This document shows positions 1-6,582 of a DNA stretch of 11,978 nucleotides, in pieces. This DNA is from JAVVEG01 sp041689205 (GTDB lineage: Bacteria; Pseudomonadota; Gammaproteobacteria; Pseudomonadales; Pseudohongiellaceae). Below the pieces are notes generated by a model. It searched no databases and was not told where the DNA came from. It worked only from the letters and a program-made list of their open reading frames with translations. The first letter of the stretch is position 1; every line of letters starts with the position of its first letter. Both the position numbers and the translations under genes were made by a program. Location of the stretch: assembly GCA_041689205.1 (NCBI GenBank), contig JBDNGQ010000259.1, forward strand, positions 1 to 11,978, written 5' to 3'.

Positions 1-458
1 ACCGCCTCTTCAACACCGCGCATAAACAGCTCTTTGGGTACCTGCGGAATCAGCAATCGGCCAGCAGCCTGGTTCATTCGTTCACTGTTCAGGTCAGGAC
101 GGAACAGCAACACCCGTCCATCAGGGGCTGTCTGTGCTTTCAGACCTTCAAAACACTGCTGAGCGTAATGCAGAGCCGGCGCTCCTTCATGCACTGAAAT
201 CATTGCAGACTTGATCAACTCGCCCTGCGACCATACACCATCAACGTGAACAGCACGAAATCGGAAATCTGTCTGGTGATATGAAAATCCTAGTTCGGCC
301 CAATTGATGGCTTGCTTTGTGCGTGACTGTTCCAATTTAACCCTGCCTTGTTTCGCGCTGTTGATTGTGAGGCTGCTTGATCGCTCCGCATTATCCTTGA
401 TTAGTTCGCGAAGTTCCACATCCCTGCCATGACCCGCTGGGGCAGAAAAAGAACTCAT
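1..458 (-). CDS. ilvE: Branched-chain amino acid aminotransferase, N-terminal part (gene runs off the left edge)
   Basis: This minus-strand frame opens with ATG at 458-456 and stays open for 152 codons to the window edge; its 3' part is missing. Residues 52-153 read like the start of a fold-type IV, PLP-dependent branched-chain aminotransferase of the larger, eukaryote-like class: NWAELGF (52-58), TDFRFRAV (63-70), a stretch ending LHYAQQCFEGLKA (96-108), then LLFRPDLNSERMN (117-129). This family interconverts Leu/Ile/Val and their 2-oxo acids in the cytosol. The PLP lysine would lie beyond the edge. About 50 residues precede the first conserved block, longer than I would expect, and no clear ribosome binding site precedes the ATG, so the start is uncertain. 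The gene diverges from tatD across an 81-base gap. The family call is firm; exact orthology to ilvE is inferred. Confidence 0.88.
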   Translation of the reverse strand, partial: MSSFSAPAGHGRDVELRELIKDNAERSSSLTINSAKQGRVKLEQSRTKQAINWAELGFSYHQTDFRFRAVHVDGVWSQGELIKSAMISVHEGAPALHYAQQCFEGLKAQTAPDGRVLLFRPDLNSERMNQAAGRLLIPQVPKELFMRGVEEA

Positions 459-480
459 AAGCGGTGAACACAGATCTGCT

Positions 481-507
481 TTGATTTCACAGCTGATGGC
501 TTACAAT
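481..507 (+). promoter_or_regulatory. Weak sigma70-like promoter candidate for tatD
   Basis: The 81-base gap between the divergent aminotransferase and tatD contains TTGATT (481-486) and TACAAT (502-507), one base from the TATAAT consensus, with a 15-base spacer that is shorter than ideal. Transcription would start near 514, about 26 bases before the tatD ATG. No convincing promoter for the aminotransferase was found on the other strand. Confidence 0.25.
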
Positions 508-539
508 AACGCCCCTGTTACCCAGAGACTTGAAAAACC

Positions 540-1385
540 ATGCATTCTGCCTTGGTGGATATAGGCGCTAATCTCGGCCATGACTCGTTCGATCAGGACC
601 TGCCCGAGGTGCTGAAGCGCGCGCAGCAAGCTGGAATTGAACATATCATCGTGACCGGCACCAGCCTTGTATCGACGTCTAAAGCGCTTGAGCTGACTGA
701 AAGGTTTGCGGGATTATCAGCAACGGCAGGTGTTCACCCTCATGAAGCACAACATTGCGGGACGGAAGAGTTTGCACAGATTGCACAGCTGGCAGCCGAT
801 CCTCGCGTGAAGGCAGTCGGGGAAACCGGATTGGATTTTAATCGCGACTTTTCACCGCGCCCCTTGCAGGAAAAGTTATTCGCCCGACAGCTTGAACTGG
901 CCTGTACGCTGCTCAAACCGGTGTTCCTCCATCAACGGGATGCGCATGAGCGCTTTCATCCCATGCTCAGGGAATATCGCGATCTGCTGCACGCGGGCGG
1001 CGTGGTGCACTGTTTTACTGGTAGCCGGGACGAGCTCTATGACTATCTCGATATGGATATGTACATAGGCATCACCGGCTGGATCTGCGACGAACGCCGC
1101 GGCAAACACCTGCTGCCACTGATCAAGGATATTCCCGCTGACCGCTTATTACTGGAGACAGATGCGCCTTATCTGTTGCCTCGCAGTCTGAAGCCAAAAC
1201 CGGCAAGTCGGCGCAATGAACCAGCCTGGCTGGTAGAGGTTCTCAACATGATTGCCCTGTGCGCGGAAAAACCGGCTGCTATCGTCGCTTCCGAAACGCG
1301 CGCCAATGCGGATCGCCTGTTTGGACTGAACCTGGGCCAAAGTCTGTCTAATCACAATATTGATCAAGAAAGTCCGCAACTGTGA
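540..1385 (+). CDS. tatD: TatD family metal-dependent hydrolase / DNase
   Basis: A 281-residue protein of the TatD amidohydrolase-like (TIM-barrel) family, cytosolic metal-dependent nucleases acting on DNA ends and implicated in DNA repair and fragmentation. It matches TatD itself rather than YcfH or YjjV: it opens with VDIGANL in place of the DxHxH motif and carries TAGVHPH (62-68), GETGLDFNRDFS (94-105), HQRDAHERF (131-139), VHCFTG (156-161), ITGWICDERRG (178-188), ETDAPYLLPR (206-215) and SRRNEPA (223-229). Likely metal or catalytic residues are Glu95, His131, His157 and Asp208. Length is slightly above the usual 260 or so because of an 18-residue tail after the final FGL. That tail is the part overlapping the convergent glutaredoxin-like gene. 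Only a weak AGAG (524-527) precedes the start. The name is historical: the protein is not needed for Tat export, and no tatABC genes are nearby. Confidence 0.95.
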   Translation: MHSALVDIGANLGHDSFDQDLPEVLKRAQQAGIEHIIVTGTSLVSTSKALELTERFAGLSATAGVHPHEAQHCGTEEFAQIAQLAADPRVKAVGETGLDFNRDFSPRPLQEKLFARQLELACTLLKPVFLHQRDAHERFHPMLREYRDLLHAGGVVHCFTGSRDELYDYLDMDMYIGITGWICDERRGKHLLPLIKDIPADRLLLETDAPYLLPRSLKPKPASRRNEPAWLVEVLNMIALCAEKPAAIVASETRANADRLFGLNLGQSLSNHNIDQESPQL

Positions 1386-1608
1386 AGGCATTAAACGGCC
1401 AGCCCAGTTCAGCGTCTGAACCACCGACCCTGAGCACTGGAATACGCAAGCCGTAACGTGCCACCAGCTCTTCGGAGTCAGCGATATCAACAAGTTGCAA
1501 ATTGAACCCACCAAGCTCGTTGCGCAGAACAGCTTCGGCCTGCTCGCACAAATGACATCCTGCCGTAGTGTACAGAATTAACTCGGGCTCTGACCCAGTG
1601 CCACTCAC
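1348..1608 (-). CDS. Glutaredoxin-like thioredoxin-fold protein (DUF836 type)
   Basis: An 86-residue thioredoxin-fold protein. It has the small-glutaredoxin layout: a first beta strand (LILYTT, 10-15), a CxxC redox motif CHLC (Cys18-Cys21), a helix, a second strand (LQLVDIA) and the typical cis-proline site RIPVL (Pro57). A role in thiol-disulfide exchange in the cytosol is inferred; the partner is unknown. The start is GTG at 1608-1606, which overlaps the pyrD stop codon as GTGA, so translation is probably coupled to pyrD and the two form one operon. Its last 38 bases lie on the strand opposite the end of tatD. Family membership is clear; function in pyrimidine synthesis should not be assumed from the neighbour. 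Confidence 0.85.
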   Translation of the reverse strand: MSGTGSEPELILYTTAGCHLCEQAEAVLRNELGGFNLQLVDIADSEELVARYGLRIPVLRVGGSDAELGWPFNAFTVADFLDQYCD

Positions 1609-2642
1609 GCCTGCGACTCACGATACGCGATTGCGGCTTTGACCGAGTCCGCAATCAAATCCGGTCCGCTGTAGATAAAACCGGTGTAGATCTGCACCAG
1701 CACCGCACCCGCAGCCAGTTTTTCAGCAGCATCGGCACCGCTGCTGACGCCTCCAACACCGATTACTGGAATACGGCCCGCCAGCGTTTGACACAGGTGC
1801 CGGATCACTTCAGTTGACTTATCCCTAAGCGGGGCGCCACTCAAACCACCGGCCTGATCTTTCAGCGGGCTGTCCTGCACGCCACTGCGGTCAAGTGTAG
1901 TATTAGTTGCAATCACCCCTTCTATACCGTTTTCAAGCAAAGCCACAGCGATCAAGTCAATTTCCGCAGGCGTCAGGTCGGGCGCAATTTTTACCACCAG
2001 TGGTACATGTTTCCTATATTGAGCCGCAAGCATTCCCTGCTCCTCTTTGAGCCTTAGCAGCAGACTCCGCAGCTCTTCCCCAAACTGCAGACTGCGCAGA
2101 CCAGGGGTATTCGGCGAGGACAGATTCACCACGATATAGCTGGCACAGGGATAAGCTTTGCGCATGCAGATAAGATAATCGTCAGCCGCACGCTCTACCG
2201 GCGTCGAAAAATTTTTGCCGATATTTATACCCAGCACACCGCGAAAACGGCTGCTCCTAATGCGCTCGAGGGCATAGTCGATCCCTTTGTTATTGAAACC
2301 CATGCGGTTAATAATCGCCTGTTGTGCCGCCAGGCGAAACAGACGGGGCTTTGGATTACCAGGCTGTGCCAGTGGTGTCAGCGTACCCACTTCTATAAAG
2401 CCGAAACCCAGCGCGGCCAGCGCATCTATATGATCAGCATTTTTATCCAGACCGGCAGCCAGCCCCACCGGATTTGGAAATTCAATTCCCATCACTGTGG
2501 TCGGGCACTTTAAAGAAGATACTGAGGGGGCCAGCAATCCCGATAATCGAGTGGCGTACGCCATATCCATAGCTCGCAAAGCGACGGTGTGGGAAGTCTC
2601 TGCCGGCAGACAGAACAACATATTGCGCATCAATTTATACAA
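1605..2642 (-). CDS. pyrD: Dihydroorotate dehydrogenase (quinone), class 2
   Basis: Oxidises dihydroorotate to orotate with FMN and passes electrons to membrane quinone, the fourth step of de novo UMP synthesis. With the chosen start the protein has 345 residues, near the E. coli length. Visible motifs: an N-terminal amphipathic helix typical of the membrane-bound class 2 enzymes, GLAAGLDKNA (60-69), INRMGFNN (111-118), GINIGKN (138-144), NLSSPNTPGLR (173-183, holding the catalytic Ser of class 2), VKIAPDL (217-223), ATNTTLDR (245-252), GGLSG (265-269) and the phosphate loop IGVGGVSS (294-301). The frame opens further, to ATG at 2735, but that codon lies in a perfect TATAAT, so a leader-less long form is unlikely. 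TTG at 2642-2640 follows GGACGAG and gives LYKLMRN, matching the usual PyrD start. ATG at 2630 is the alternative. First gene of a two-gene operon. Confidence 0.95.
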   Translation of the reverse strand: MYKLMRNMLFCLPAETSHTVALRAMDMAYATRLSGLLAPSVSSLKCPTTVMGIEFPNPVGLAAGLDKNADHIDALAALGFGFIEVGTLTPLAQPGNPKPRLFRLAAQQAIINRMGFNNKGIDYALERIRSSRFRGVLGINIGKNFSTPVERAADDYLICMRKAYPCASYIVVNLSSPNTPGLRSLQFGEELRSLLLRLKEEQGMLAAQYRKHVPLVVKIAPDLTPAEIDLIAVALLENGIEGVIATNTTLDRSGVQDSPLKDQAGGLSGAPLRDKSTEVIRHLCQTLAGRIPVIGVGGVSSGADAAEKLAAGAVLVQIYTGFIYSGPDLIADSVKAAIAYRESQA

Positions 2643-2653
2643 TTTTCTCGTCC
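2640..2653 (-). promoter_or_regulatory. Ribosome binding site and TTG start of pyrD
   Basis: On the minus strand GGACGAG (2653-2647) is followed by AAAA and then TTG (2642-2640). From its GGA core the spacing is 8 bases, suitable for initiation at TTG. The in-frame ATG at 2630-2628 lies 16 bases from the end of the motif, too far for good use, and no comparable site precedes the ATG at 2735. Confidence 0.6.
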
Positions 2654-2733
2654 GAAATTTCGTTTGTGAAGCGAACTGTGCCAAGTCCACCAACCGGGAG
2701 TCGGCAGCCGTAACACGCACAACAGCGGGGCGC

Positions 2734-2763
2734 ATTATATGCCAGTTGCGCAGACATCGCTAA
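2734..2763 (-). promoter_or_regulatory. Sigma70-like promoter candidate for pyrD and the glutaredoxin-like gene
   Basis: The minus strand reads a perfect TATAAT at 2739-2734, with a poor -35 (TTAGCG, 2763-2758, 3 of 6) at an 18-base spacing. Transcription would start near 2727, giving a leader of about 85 bases before the TTG start. I looked for the 5'-terminal hairpin known from the E. coli pyrD/pyrC leader and saw no strong one. Confidence 0.45.
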
Positions 2764-2884
2764 GCACACCAACCATTGTTTCGTGCTGTTCAAATCCAGG
2801 TTTCTGGAGCTGCATCAATATAAGAGGAAGATCAGGTCATCTAAAATGTAATAAATTGCGCAACAAACAATGACAAACTCCCCC

Positions 2885-2912
2885 TGGACATCGTGATTAA
2901 AACGGTTACAAT
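2885..2912 (+). promoter_or_regulatory. Sigma70-like promoter candidate for the moxR-bat operon
   Basis: TGGACA (2885-2890, 5 of 6 to TTGACA), a 16-base spacer and TACAAT (2907-2912, 5 of 6 to TATAAT). Transcription from about 2919 would give a leader of about 115 bases before the moxR ATG, containing the inverted repeat at 2998-3012. It is the best promoter match on this strand in the gap and the only clear one for the whole seven-gene operon. Confidence 0.4.
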
Positions 2913-2997
2913 CCCTGACTTTGGCCAGAATGTGCGGCCGTTATTCAGCAGAATAACAAGGTTCCGAAGAACTATTAACAGCAAATCACAGTACTGC

Positions 2998-3012
2998 GGT
3001 AACGCCGTTACC
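2998..3012. repeat. Perfect inverted repeat upstream of moxR (possible operator)
   Basis: GGTAACG-C-CGTTACC: 7-base arms around a single central base, 21 bases before the moxR ATG. The one-base centre rules out a stable RNA hairpin without opening inner pairs, so a site for a dimeric DNA-binding protein fits better. If the promoter candidate at 2885-2912 is right, the site lies roughly 80 bases downstream of the transcription start, where a bound repressor could block elongation. No regulator is recognisable. Confidence 0.4.
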
Positions 3013-3033
3013 AAGTCCGCGCAGAGAATAATT

Positions 3034-3993
3034 ATGAGTCATCACGCAATAATAACTGAACTCAAGAACTGGTTATCACAACAGATCATCGGCCAGGAGC
3101 GTCTTGTTGATCGTCTATTGATCGCCCTGCTGGCTGACGGCCATCTGCTGGTAGAAGGTGCGCCGGGACTGGCAAAAACTAAAGCTATCAAAGATCTGTC
3201 ACGGGCCGTGGAAGGTGATTTTCATCGCATTCAGTTCACCCCCGACCTGTTGCCCAGCGATATTACTGGTACCGAGATATTCCGTCCTGAAGACGGTTCT
3301 TTTCGATTTCAGCCTGGCCCCATATTCCATAACCTGGTGCTGGCAGATGAAATAAACCGCGCCCCGGCCAAGGTTCAATCAGCCTTGCTGGAAGCGATGG
3401 CCGAGCATCAGGTGAGTGTCGGCAGAGAATCATTCACGTTGCCACCCTTGTTCCTGGTAATGGCAACCCAGAACCCGATTGAGCAGGAAGGCACCTATCC
3501 GCTACCCGAGGCACAACTGGACCGTTTTCTGATGCATGTGGCTATTGGCTATCCGACTGTTGATGCTGAACGCCGTATTCTTCAACTGGTTCGTGACGAA
3601 GCGCGTAATCTTATCCCGGCCGCTCCAGCTATTATCAAGCAGGAAGATCTGTTCGAAGCACGCCAAGAAATTCTGGCCATGCACATGGCACCGGCTGTCG
3701 AGGAATACATTATTCAATTGATCATGGCGACCCGGAACCCGGAAGTGTACGGAGCCGACCTCGCTGCCTGGCTCGAGTATGGCGCCAGCCCACGCGGCAC
3801 TATCTCTTTGGATCGCTGTGCCCGCGCCCATGCGTGGATCCGCGGTAAAGACTTCGTCAGCCCGGATGATGTGCAGAATGTTATGTTCGACGTGCTTCGA
3901 CATCGAATTTTGTTAACCTTCGAGGCGGAAGCCAGCGGCATAACGCCAGATAAAGTGCTGACTACGATTCTGGAACGGGTTCCATCCGCATAA
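3034..3993 (+). CDS. moxR: MoxR-family AAA+ ATPase
   Basis: A 319-residue cytosolic AAA+ ATPase of the MoxR group, which act as oligomeric, chaperone-like machines that mature or remodel partner complexes, usually together with VWA proteins encoded next door. Seen in order: Walker A GAPGLAKT (42-49), PDLLPSDITGTEIF (70-83), Walker B LVLADEINRAP (101-111, Asp105-Glu106), sensor 1 ATQNP (144-148), EGTYPLPEAQLDRF (152-165), and the sensor 2 region GASPRG (250-255, Arg254) in the lid domain. All catalytic elements look intact. I chose ATG at 3034 because the protein then begins like other MoxR proteins; a GTG at 2893 would add 47 unrelated residues and collides with the promoter candidate. Only a weak AGAG (3023-3026) precedes the ATG. 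First gene of the operon, 42 bases before the DUF58 gene. Confidence 0.95.
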   Translation: MSHHAIITELKNWLSQQIIGQERLVDRLLIALLADGHLLVEGAPGLAKTKAIKDLSRAVEGDFHRIQFTPDLLPSDITGTEIFRPEDGSFRFQPGPIFHNLVLADEINRAPAKVQSALLEAMAEHQVSVGRESFTLPPLFLVMATQNPIEQEGTYPLPEAQLDRFLMHVAIGYPTVDAERRILQLVRDEARNLIPAAPAIIKQEDLFEARQEILAMHMAPAVEEYIIQLIMATRNPEVYGADLAAWLEYGASPRGTISLDRCARAHAWIRGKDFVSPDDVQNVMFDVLRHRILLTFEAEASGITPDKVLTTILERVPSA

Positions 3994-4035
3994 TCCAAAC
4001 ACTTTCCGACCACGCAGATACCAAGCAAAAGTCTT

Positions 4036-5004
4036 ATGTTGACCCAGCAGCACATTGATCCGCTTCAGGCTCGCTACCAGACCAAAGGTGCAGTCATCTC
4101 TCTGCAGGAGCTGCTGGTTCAGCGCTATGCTGCCAAAGTGCTGGAGTATGTTGCCCGCAGCCGCTCCATCGCCGGCATCTCCGGTCTGCATATCTCAAAA
4201 CTGCGCGGTCGCGGTATTGATTTTGAAGAATTCAGACCTTACCAGGCTGGCGATGACATCCGCACGATTGATTGGCGGGTAACCGCCCGCACGGGCAAAC
4301 CCTTTACCAAAGTTTTCCGTGAAGAACGCGAGCGACCGGTGATTATTGCTGTTGATCAATCAAGCAGCATGTTTTTCGGCAGCCAGGTGGCGTTTAAATC
4401 AGTGATTGCAGCGCAGGCTGCGGCAATATTCTGCTGGCTGGCCATCGATAATGGCGATCGCGCCGGTGGTCTGGTTTACTCAGACACCGATCACAGTCTG
4501 GTGCGTCCCAAACGCAGTCGACGCTCGGCCTTGCACTTGCTGAATCAGATCCATCAGTTTAATCACCGCCTGACCTCCCGTGAGCAGGTAACACCTGAAA
4601 TGCGTCGTCAGAGCGGTCTTGCAACGGCACTCGGGCAGATCCGCCGGATTACCAAGCCTGGCAGTACCCTGTATGTCGTCAGTGACTTCCTCAGTATTGA
4701 TGATCAGGGTATGCAGTATCTTTCACAGCTCTCATTACATAATAATGTGGTGTGCTGCTTTGTCTATGATGCGCTGGAAGAGAATCTGCCGGTTCCCGGT
4801 TACTACAGTATTACCGATGGACGGCACAAAGGTACTCTTAACACTTACAGCAGTAAGGCTCGCGACAGCTACCAGCATAATTTTCAGAATCGTCTTGAGT
4901 CACTGCAGGCTGATTTGAACCGAATGCAGGTTCCGCTGATCAAACTTCGTACCGACCAATTAGTTGTAGAGCAGCTACGCCAATGGACAGCACAGACCCG
5001 TTAA
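4036..5004 (+). CDS. DUF58 domain protein (VWA-like partner of MoxR)
   Basis: A 322-residue soluble protein with no signal peptide or membrane segment. It shows the DUF58 signature: SGLHISKLRGRGIDFEEFR (49-67), then YQAGDDIRTIDW (69-80) and TKVFREERERPVIIAVDQSSSM (91-112, quoted in two overlapping parts as FREERERP and VDQSSSM). The last part resembles a VWA metal-binding site DxSxS (Asp107, Ser109, Ser111). A second strand, LYVVSDFLS, ends with an aspartate where VWA domains carry another ligand. DUF58 proteins nearly always lie directly after moxR and are thought to link the ATPase to membrane partners; the molecular role is not established. The end of the gene overlaps the DUF4381 gene by 22 bases, so the two are probably translationally coupled. 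Confidence 0.92.
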   Translation: MLTQQHIDPLQARYQTKGAVISLQELLVQRYAAKVLEYVARSRSIAGISGLHISKLRGRGIDFEEFRPYQAGDDIRTIDWRVTARTGKPFTKVFREERERPVIIAVDQSSSMFFGSQVAFKSVIAAQAAAIFCWLAIDNGDRAGGLVYSDTDHSLVRPKRSRRSALHLLNQIHQFNHRLTSREQVTPEMRRQSGLATALGQIRRITKPGSTLYVVSDFLSIDDQGMQYLSQLSLHNNVVCCFVYDALEENLPVPGYYSITDGRHKGTLNTYSSKARDSYQHNFQNRLESLQADLNRMQVPLIKLRTDQLVVEQLRQWTAQTR

Positions 5005-5534
5005 GTCAACTGGCAGATATCCATCTGCCTGCAGAAGTCGGCTTCTGGCCGCCCGCACCCGGGTGGTGGCTGCTGCTTGCGTTGTTGGTGGCGGCATTAG
5101 TCTGGCTGGGTATACGCCTGTTCAAACAATGGCAGCGTCAGCGTCGCTGCAATTTTGCACTGGCAGAGTTGGATAAATGCTACCAAAGCTATAGCAGCGC
5201 TGCGCCCACCGATGAGCAGCAGAGTGCCGCTAAATTGAACCTTATTAATGGCGTCAATGCCGTGTTACGGCGTGTGGCTCTTAAGCATTTCCCTGAGGCT
5301 CAGGTTGCCAGTCTAAGCGGAGCGCAGTGGGTGACATTCATTCGTGAGAGCAGCTCTTCTGCGTTACTGGATGAGCAGATCGCTACCGCGCTGGCGCAAG
5401 GACGTTTTGCCCGCCGCTGTGATGTAGACACTGAAAAGTTGCAGGCGATGGCGCAGCAATGGATAAAGGGCCTGTACTTAGCTAAAATCGGACCAACCCA
5501 ATCATCATCAACACCGGCGCCTGAGCATGCTTGA
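4983..5534 (+). CDS. DUF4381 domain inner-membrane protein
   Basis: A 183-residue protein with one membrane segment (about 27-46, WWLLLALLVAALVWLGIRLF) preceded by a conserved-looking LADIHLPAEVGFWPPAPGWW (10-29) and followed at once by a basic stretch (KQWQRQRR). By the positive-inside rule the short N-terminus is periplasmic and residues 48-183 are cytosolic. The soluble part is helical, with LRRVALKHFP (95-104), VASLSGAQWVTFI (108-120) and a last helix pair ending GRFARRC. This is the DUF4381 family, seen almost only in MoxR-DUF58-VWA operons; the function is unknown. It overlaps the DUF58 gene by 22 bases and the next VWA gene by 8. A membrane anchor or bridge between the cytosolic ATPase pair and the VWA proteins is my inference. 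Confidence 0.88.
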   Translation: MDSTDPLSQLADIHLPAEVGFWPPAPGWWLLLALLVAALVWLGIRLFKQWQRQRRCNFALAELDKCYQSYSSAAPTDEQQSAAKLNLINGVNAVLRRVALKHFPEAQVASLSGAQWVTFIRESSSSALLDEQIATALAQGRFARRCDVDTEKLQAMAQQWIKGLYLAKIGPTQSSSTPAPEHA

Positions 5535-6582
5535 ATTTACCTGGCCCTGGGCCTTTGCTGCATTGCCCGTCCCTTTGCTGATCTATTGGTTCGCTAGTCG
5601 CGCTCCGCGTCAGGACGCCGCCTTATATGTCCCCTTTTACAGCCAGCTGACTCAGCTGCAAAGCGACGCCTCGCGCATCTACAGCAAGCAACTGCTGACT
5701 TTGCTGATCTGCATTGCAATCTGGTTATTGATTGTGATTGCAGCCAGTCGCCCGCAGTGGGTTGGCGAGCCGATAGAAATGCCGTCCACCGGTCGCGATC
5801 TGATGCTGGTCCTGGACGTCTCAGGCAGTATGGAAGCACGCGACATGGTGATCAATAACACCCAGCTGTCGCGTTTTCAGGTAATGAAAGCAGTGGTCAG
5901 CGACTTCGTTGAACGCCGTGAAGGTGACCGCCTGGGTCTGGTGCTGTTTGCTGCGCACGCCTATATACAGACACCGCTGACCTTTGATCGTGGCACCGTT
6001 GGTCAACTGGTTGAAGAGCTTGAAATCGGTATGGTTGAAGAATCGGCTACAGCTATCGGCGACGCTATTGGCCTTGGCATCAAGCATCTGCGCAACCGCC
6101 CCGAGAACAGCCGGGTAATGATCATGCTGACTGATGGCGTAAATAACGCCGGTCTGATCACACCGACGCAGGCGGGTCAGCTGGCTGAGACAGAAAGCAT
6201 CCGCATCTATACCATCGGCCTTGGTGCCGACTCCATGATGCAGCGCTCCTTCCTCGGTGCCCGCAACGTCAATCCCTCTTCGGAAATTGACGAAGAGAAT
6301 CTGACTGAGATTGCCGAGATGACTGGTGGTCAATATTTCCGCGCCCGCAGCCTGAACGATCTGATTGCTGTTTATGCCGAACTGGATCGTCTCGAACCGA
6401 TTGAGCAGGATCCGCAAACTTATCGACCCACCAAGTTGCTGTTTCACTGGCCGCTTGGCGCTGCATTTATACTGAGCCTGCTGCTGGCGGTATTTTCTTT
6501 GCCATGGATATCCATGCTGTCCGCACGACGTAGCCAGGCAACAGATGTGTCAGCAAATGTGCCTGAAGGAGGACATCTGTGA
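5527..6582 (+). CDS. VWA domain membrane protein, BatA/BatB-like
   Basis: A 351-residue inner-membrane protein. Two N-terminal membrane segments (about 6-22 and 56-74) are separated by a basic loop; a von Willebrand factor A domain follows (about 90-290), and a third segment (about 308-330) ends in a short basic tail. This places the VWA domain in the periplasm. The metal-dependent adhesion site is complete: DVSGS (Asp97, Ser99, Ser101), Thr175 in SATAIGDAI and Asp203 in LTDGVNN. Other family motifs are GDRLGLVLFA (133-142) and YTIGLGAD (228-235). In Bacteroides and other bacteria such proteins (BatA, BatB) are encoded together with MoxR and linked to aerotolerance and envelope stress. The ATG overlaps the DUF4381 gene by 8 bases and has no strong ribosome binding site, which suggests coupling. 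Whether it is closer to BatA or BatB I cannot decide. Confidence 0.92.
   Translation: MLEFTWPWAFAALPVPLLIYWFASRAPRQDAALYVPFYSQLTQLQSDASRIYSKQLLTLLICIAIWLLIVIAASRPQWVGEPIEMPSTGRDLMLVLDVSGSMEARDMVINNTQLSRFQVMKAVVSDFVERREGDRLGLVLFAAHAYIQTPLTFDRGTVGQLVEELEIGMVEESATAIGDAIGLGIKHLRNRPENSRVMIMLTDGVNNAGLITPTQAGQLAETESIRIYTIGLGADSMMQRSFLGARNVNPSSEIDEENLTEIAEMTGGQYFRARSLNDLIAVYAELDRLEPIEQDPQTYRPTKLLFHWPLGAAFILSLLLAVFSLPWISMLSARRSQATDVSANVPEGGHL
6566..6572 (+). promoter_or_regulatory. Strong ribosome binding site for the VWA-TPR gene
   Basis: AAGGAGG, a near-perfect anti-16S match and the best in the operon, sits in the end of the preceding VWA gene. It is 9 bases from ATG at 6582 and 6 bases from an in-frame GTG at 6579. 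Either could be used; ATG with its TGATG stop-start overlap is preferred. This gene may therefore be translated independently of its upstream neighbour. Confidence 0.7.

Larger units (their letters stand above)
2643..3033. other. 391-base divergent intergenic region between pyrD and moxR
   Basis: No gene is supported here. It holds the leader and promoter candidate of pyrD (minus), the promoter candidate of moxR (2885-2912, plus), a small TTGCGCAA palindrome (2856-2863) and a perfect 15-base inverted repeat (2998-3012). The moxR frame is open upstream from GTG at 2893, but the 47 extra residues have no resemblance to MoxR N-termini and would begin inside the promoter candidate. The stretch 2764-2880 shows nothing else I can name. 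Confidence 0.6.

Noticed and set aside
540..1385. Link of tatD to a Tat export operon
   Set aside because: No tatA, tatB or tatC gene is present nearby, and TatD family nucleases are not required for Tat export.
1408..1420. TTCAG-CGT-CTGAA hairpin just after tatD, as a possible terminator
   Set aside because: The stem is only five pairs, there is no T run on either side, and it lies within the coding part of the glutaredoxin-like gene.
2856..2863. TTGCGCAA palindrome in the pyrD-moxR gap as a regulator site
   Set aside because: An 8-base palindrome is short enough to occur by chance, and it does not overlap either promoter candidate.
2893..3033. Extension of moxR by 47 codons to GTG at 2893
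   Set aside because: The extra residues do not resemble MoxR N-termini, the region holds a promoter candidate and the palindrome, and ATG at 3034 gives the normal family start.
5821..6447. 208-codon minus-strand frame opposite the first VWA gene
   Set aside because: The product has no recognisable domain, and the sense strand codes a VWA domain with all expected motifs; it is an antisense shadow.
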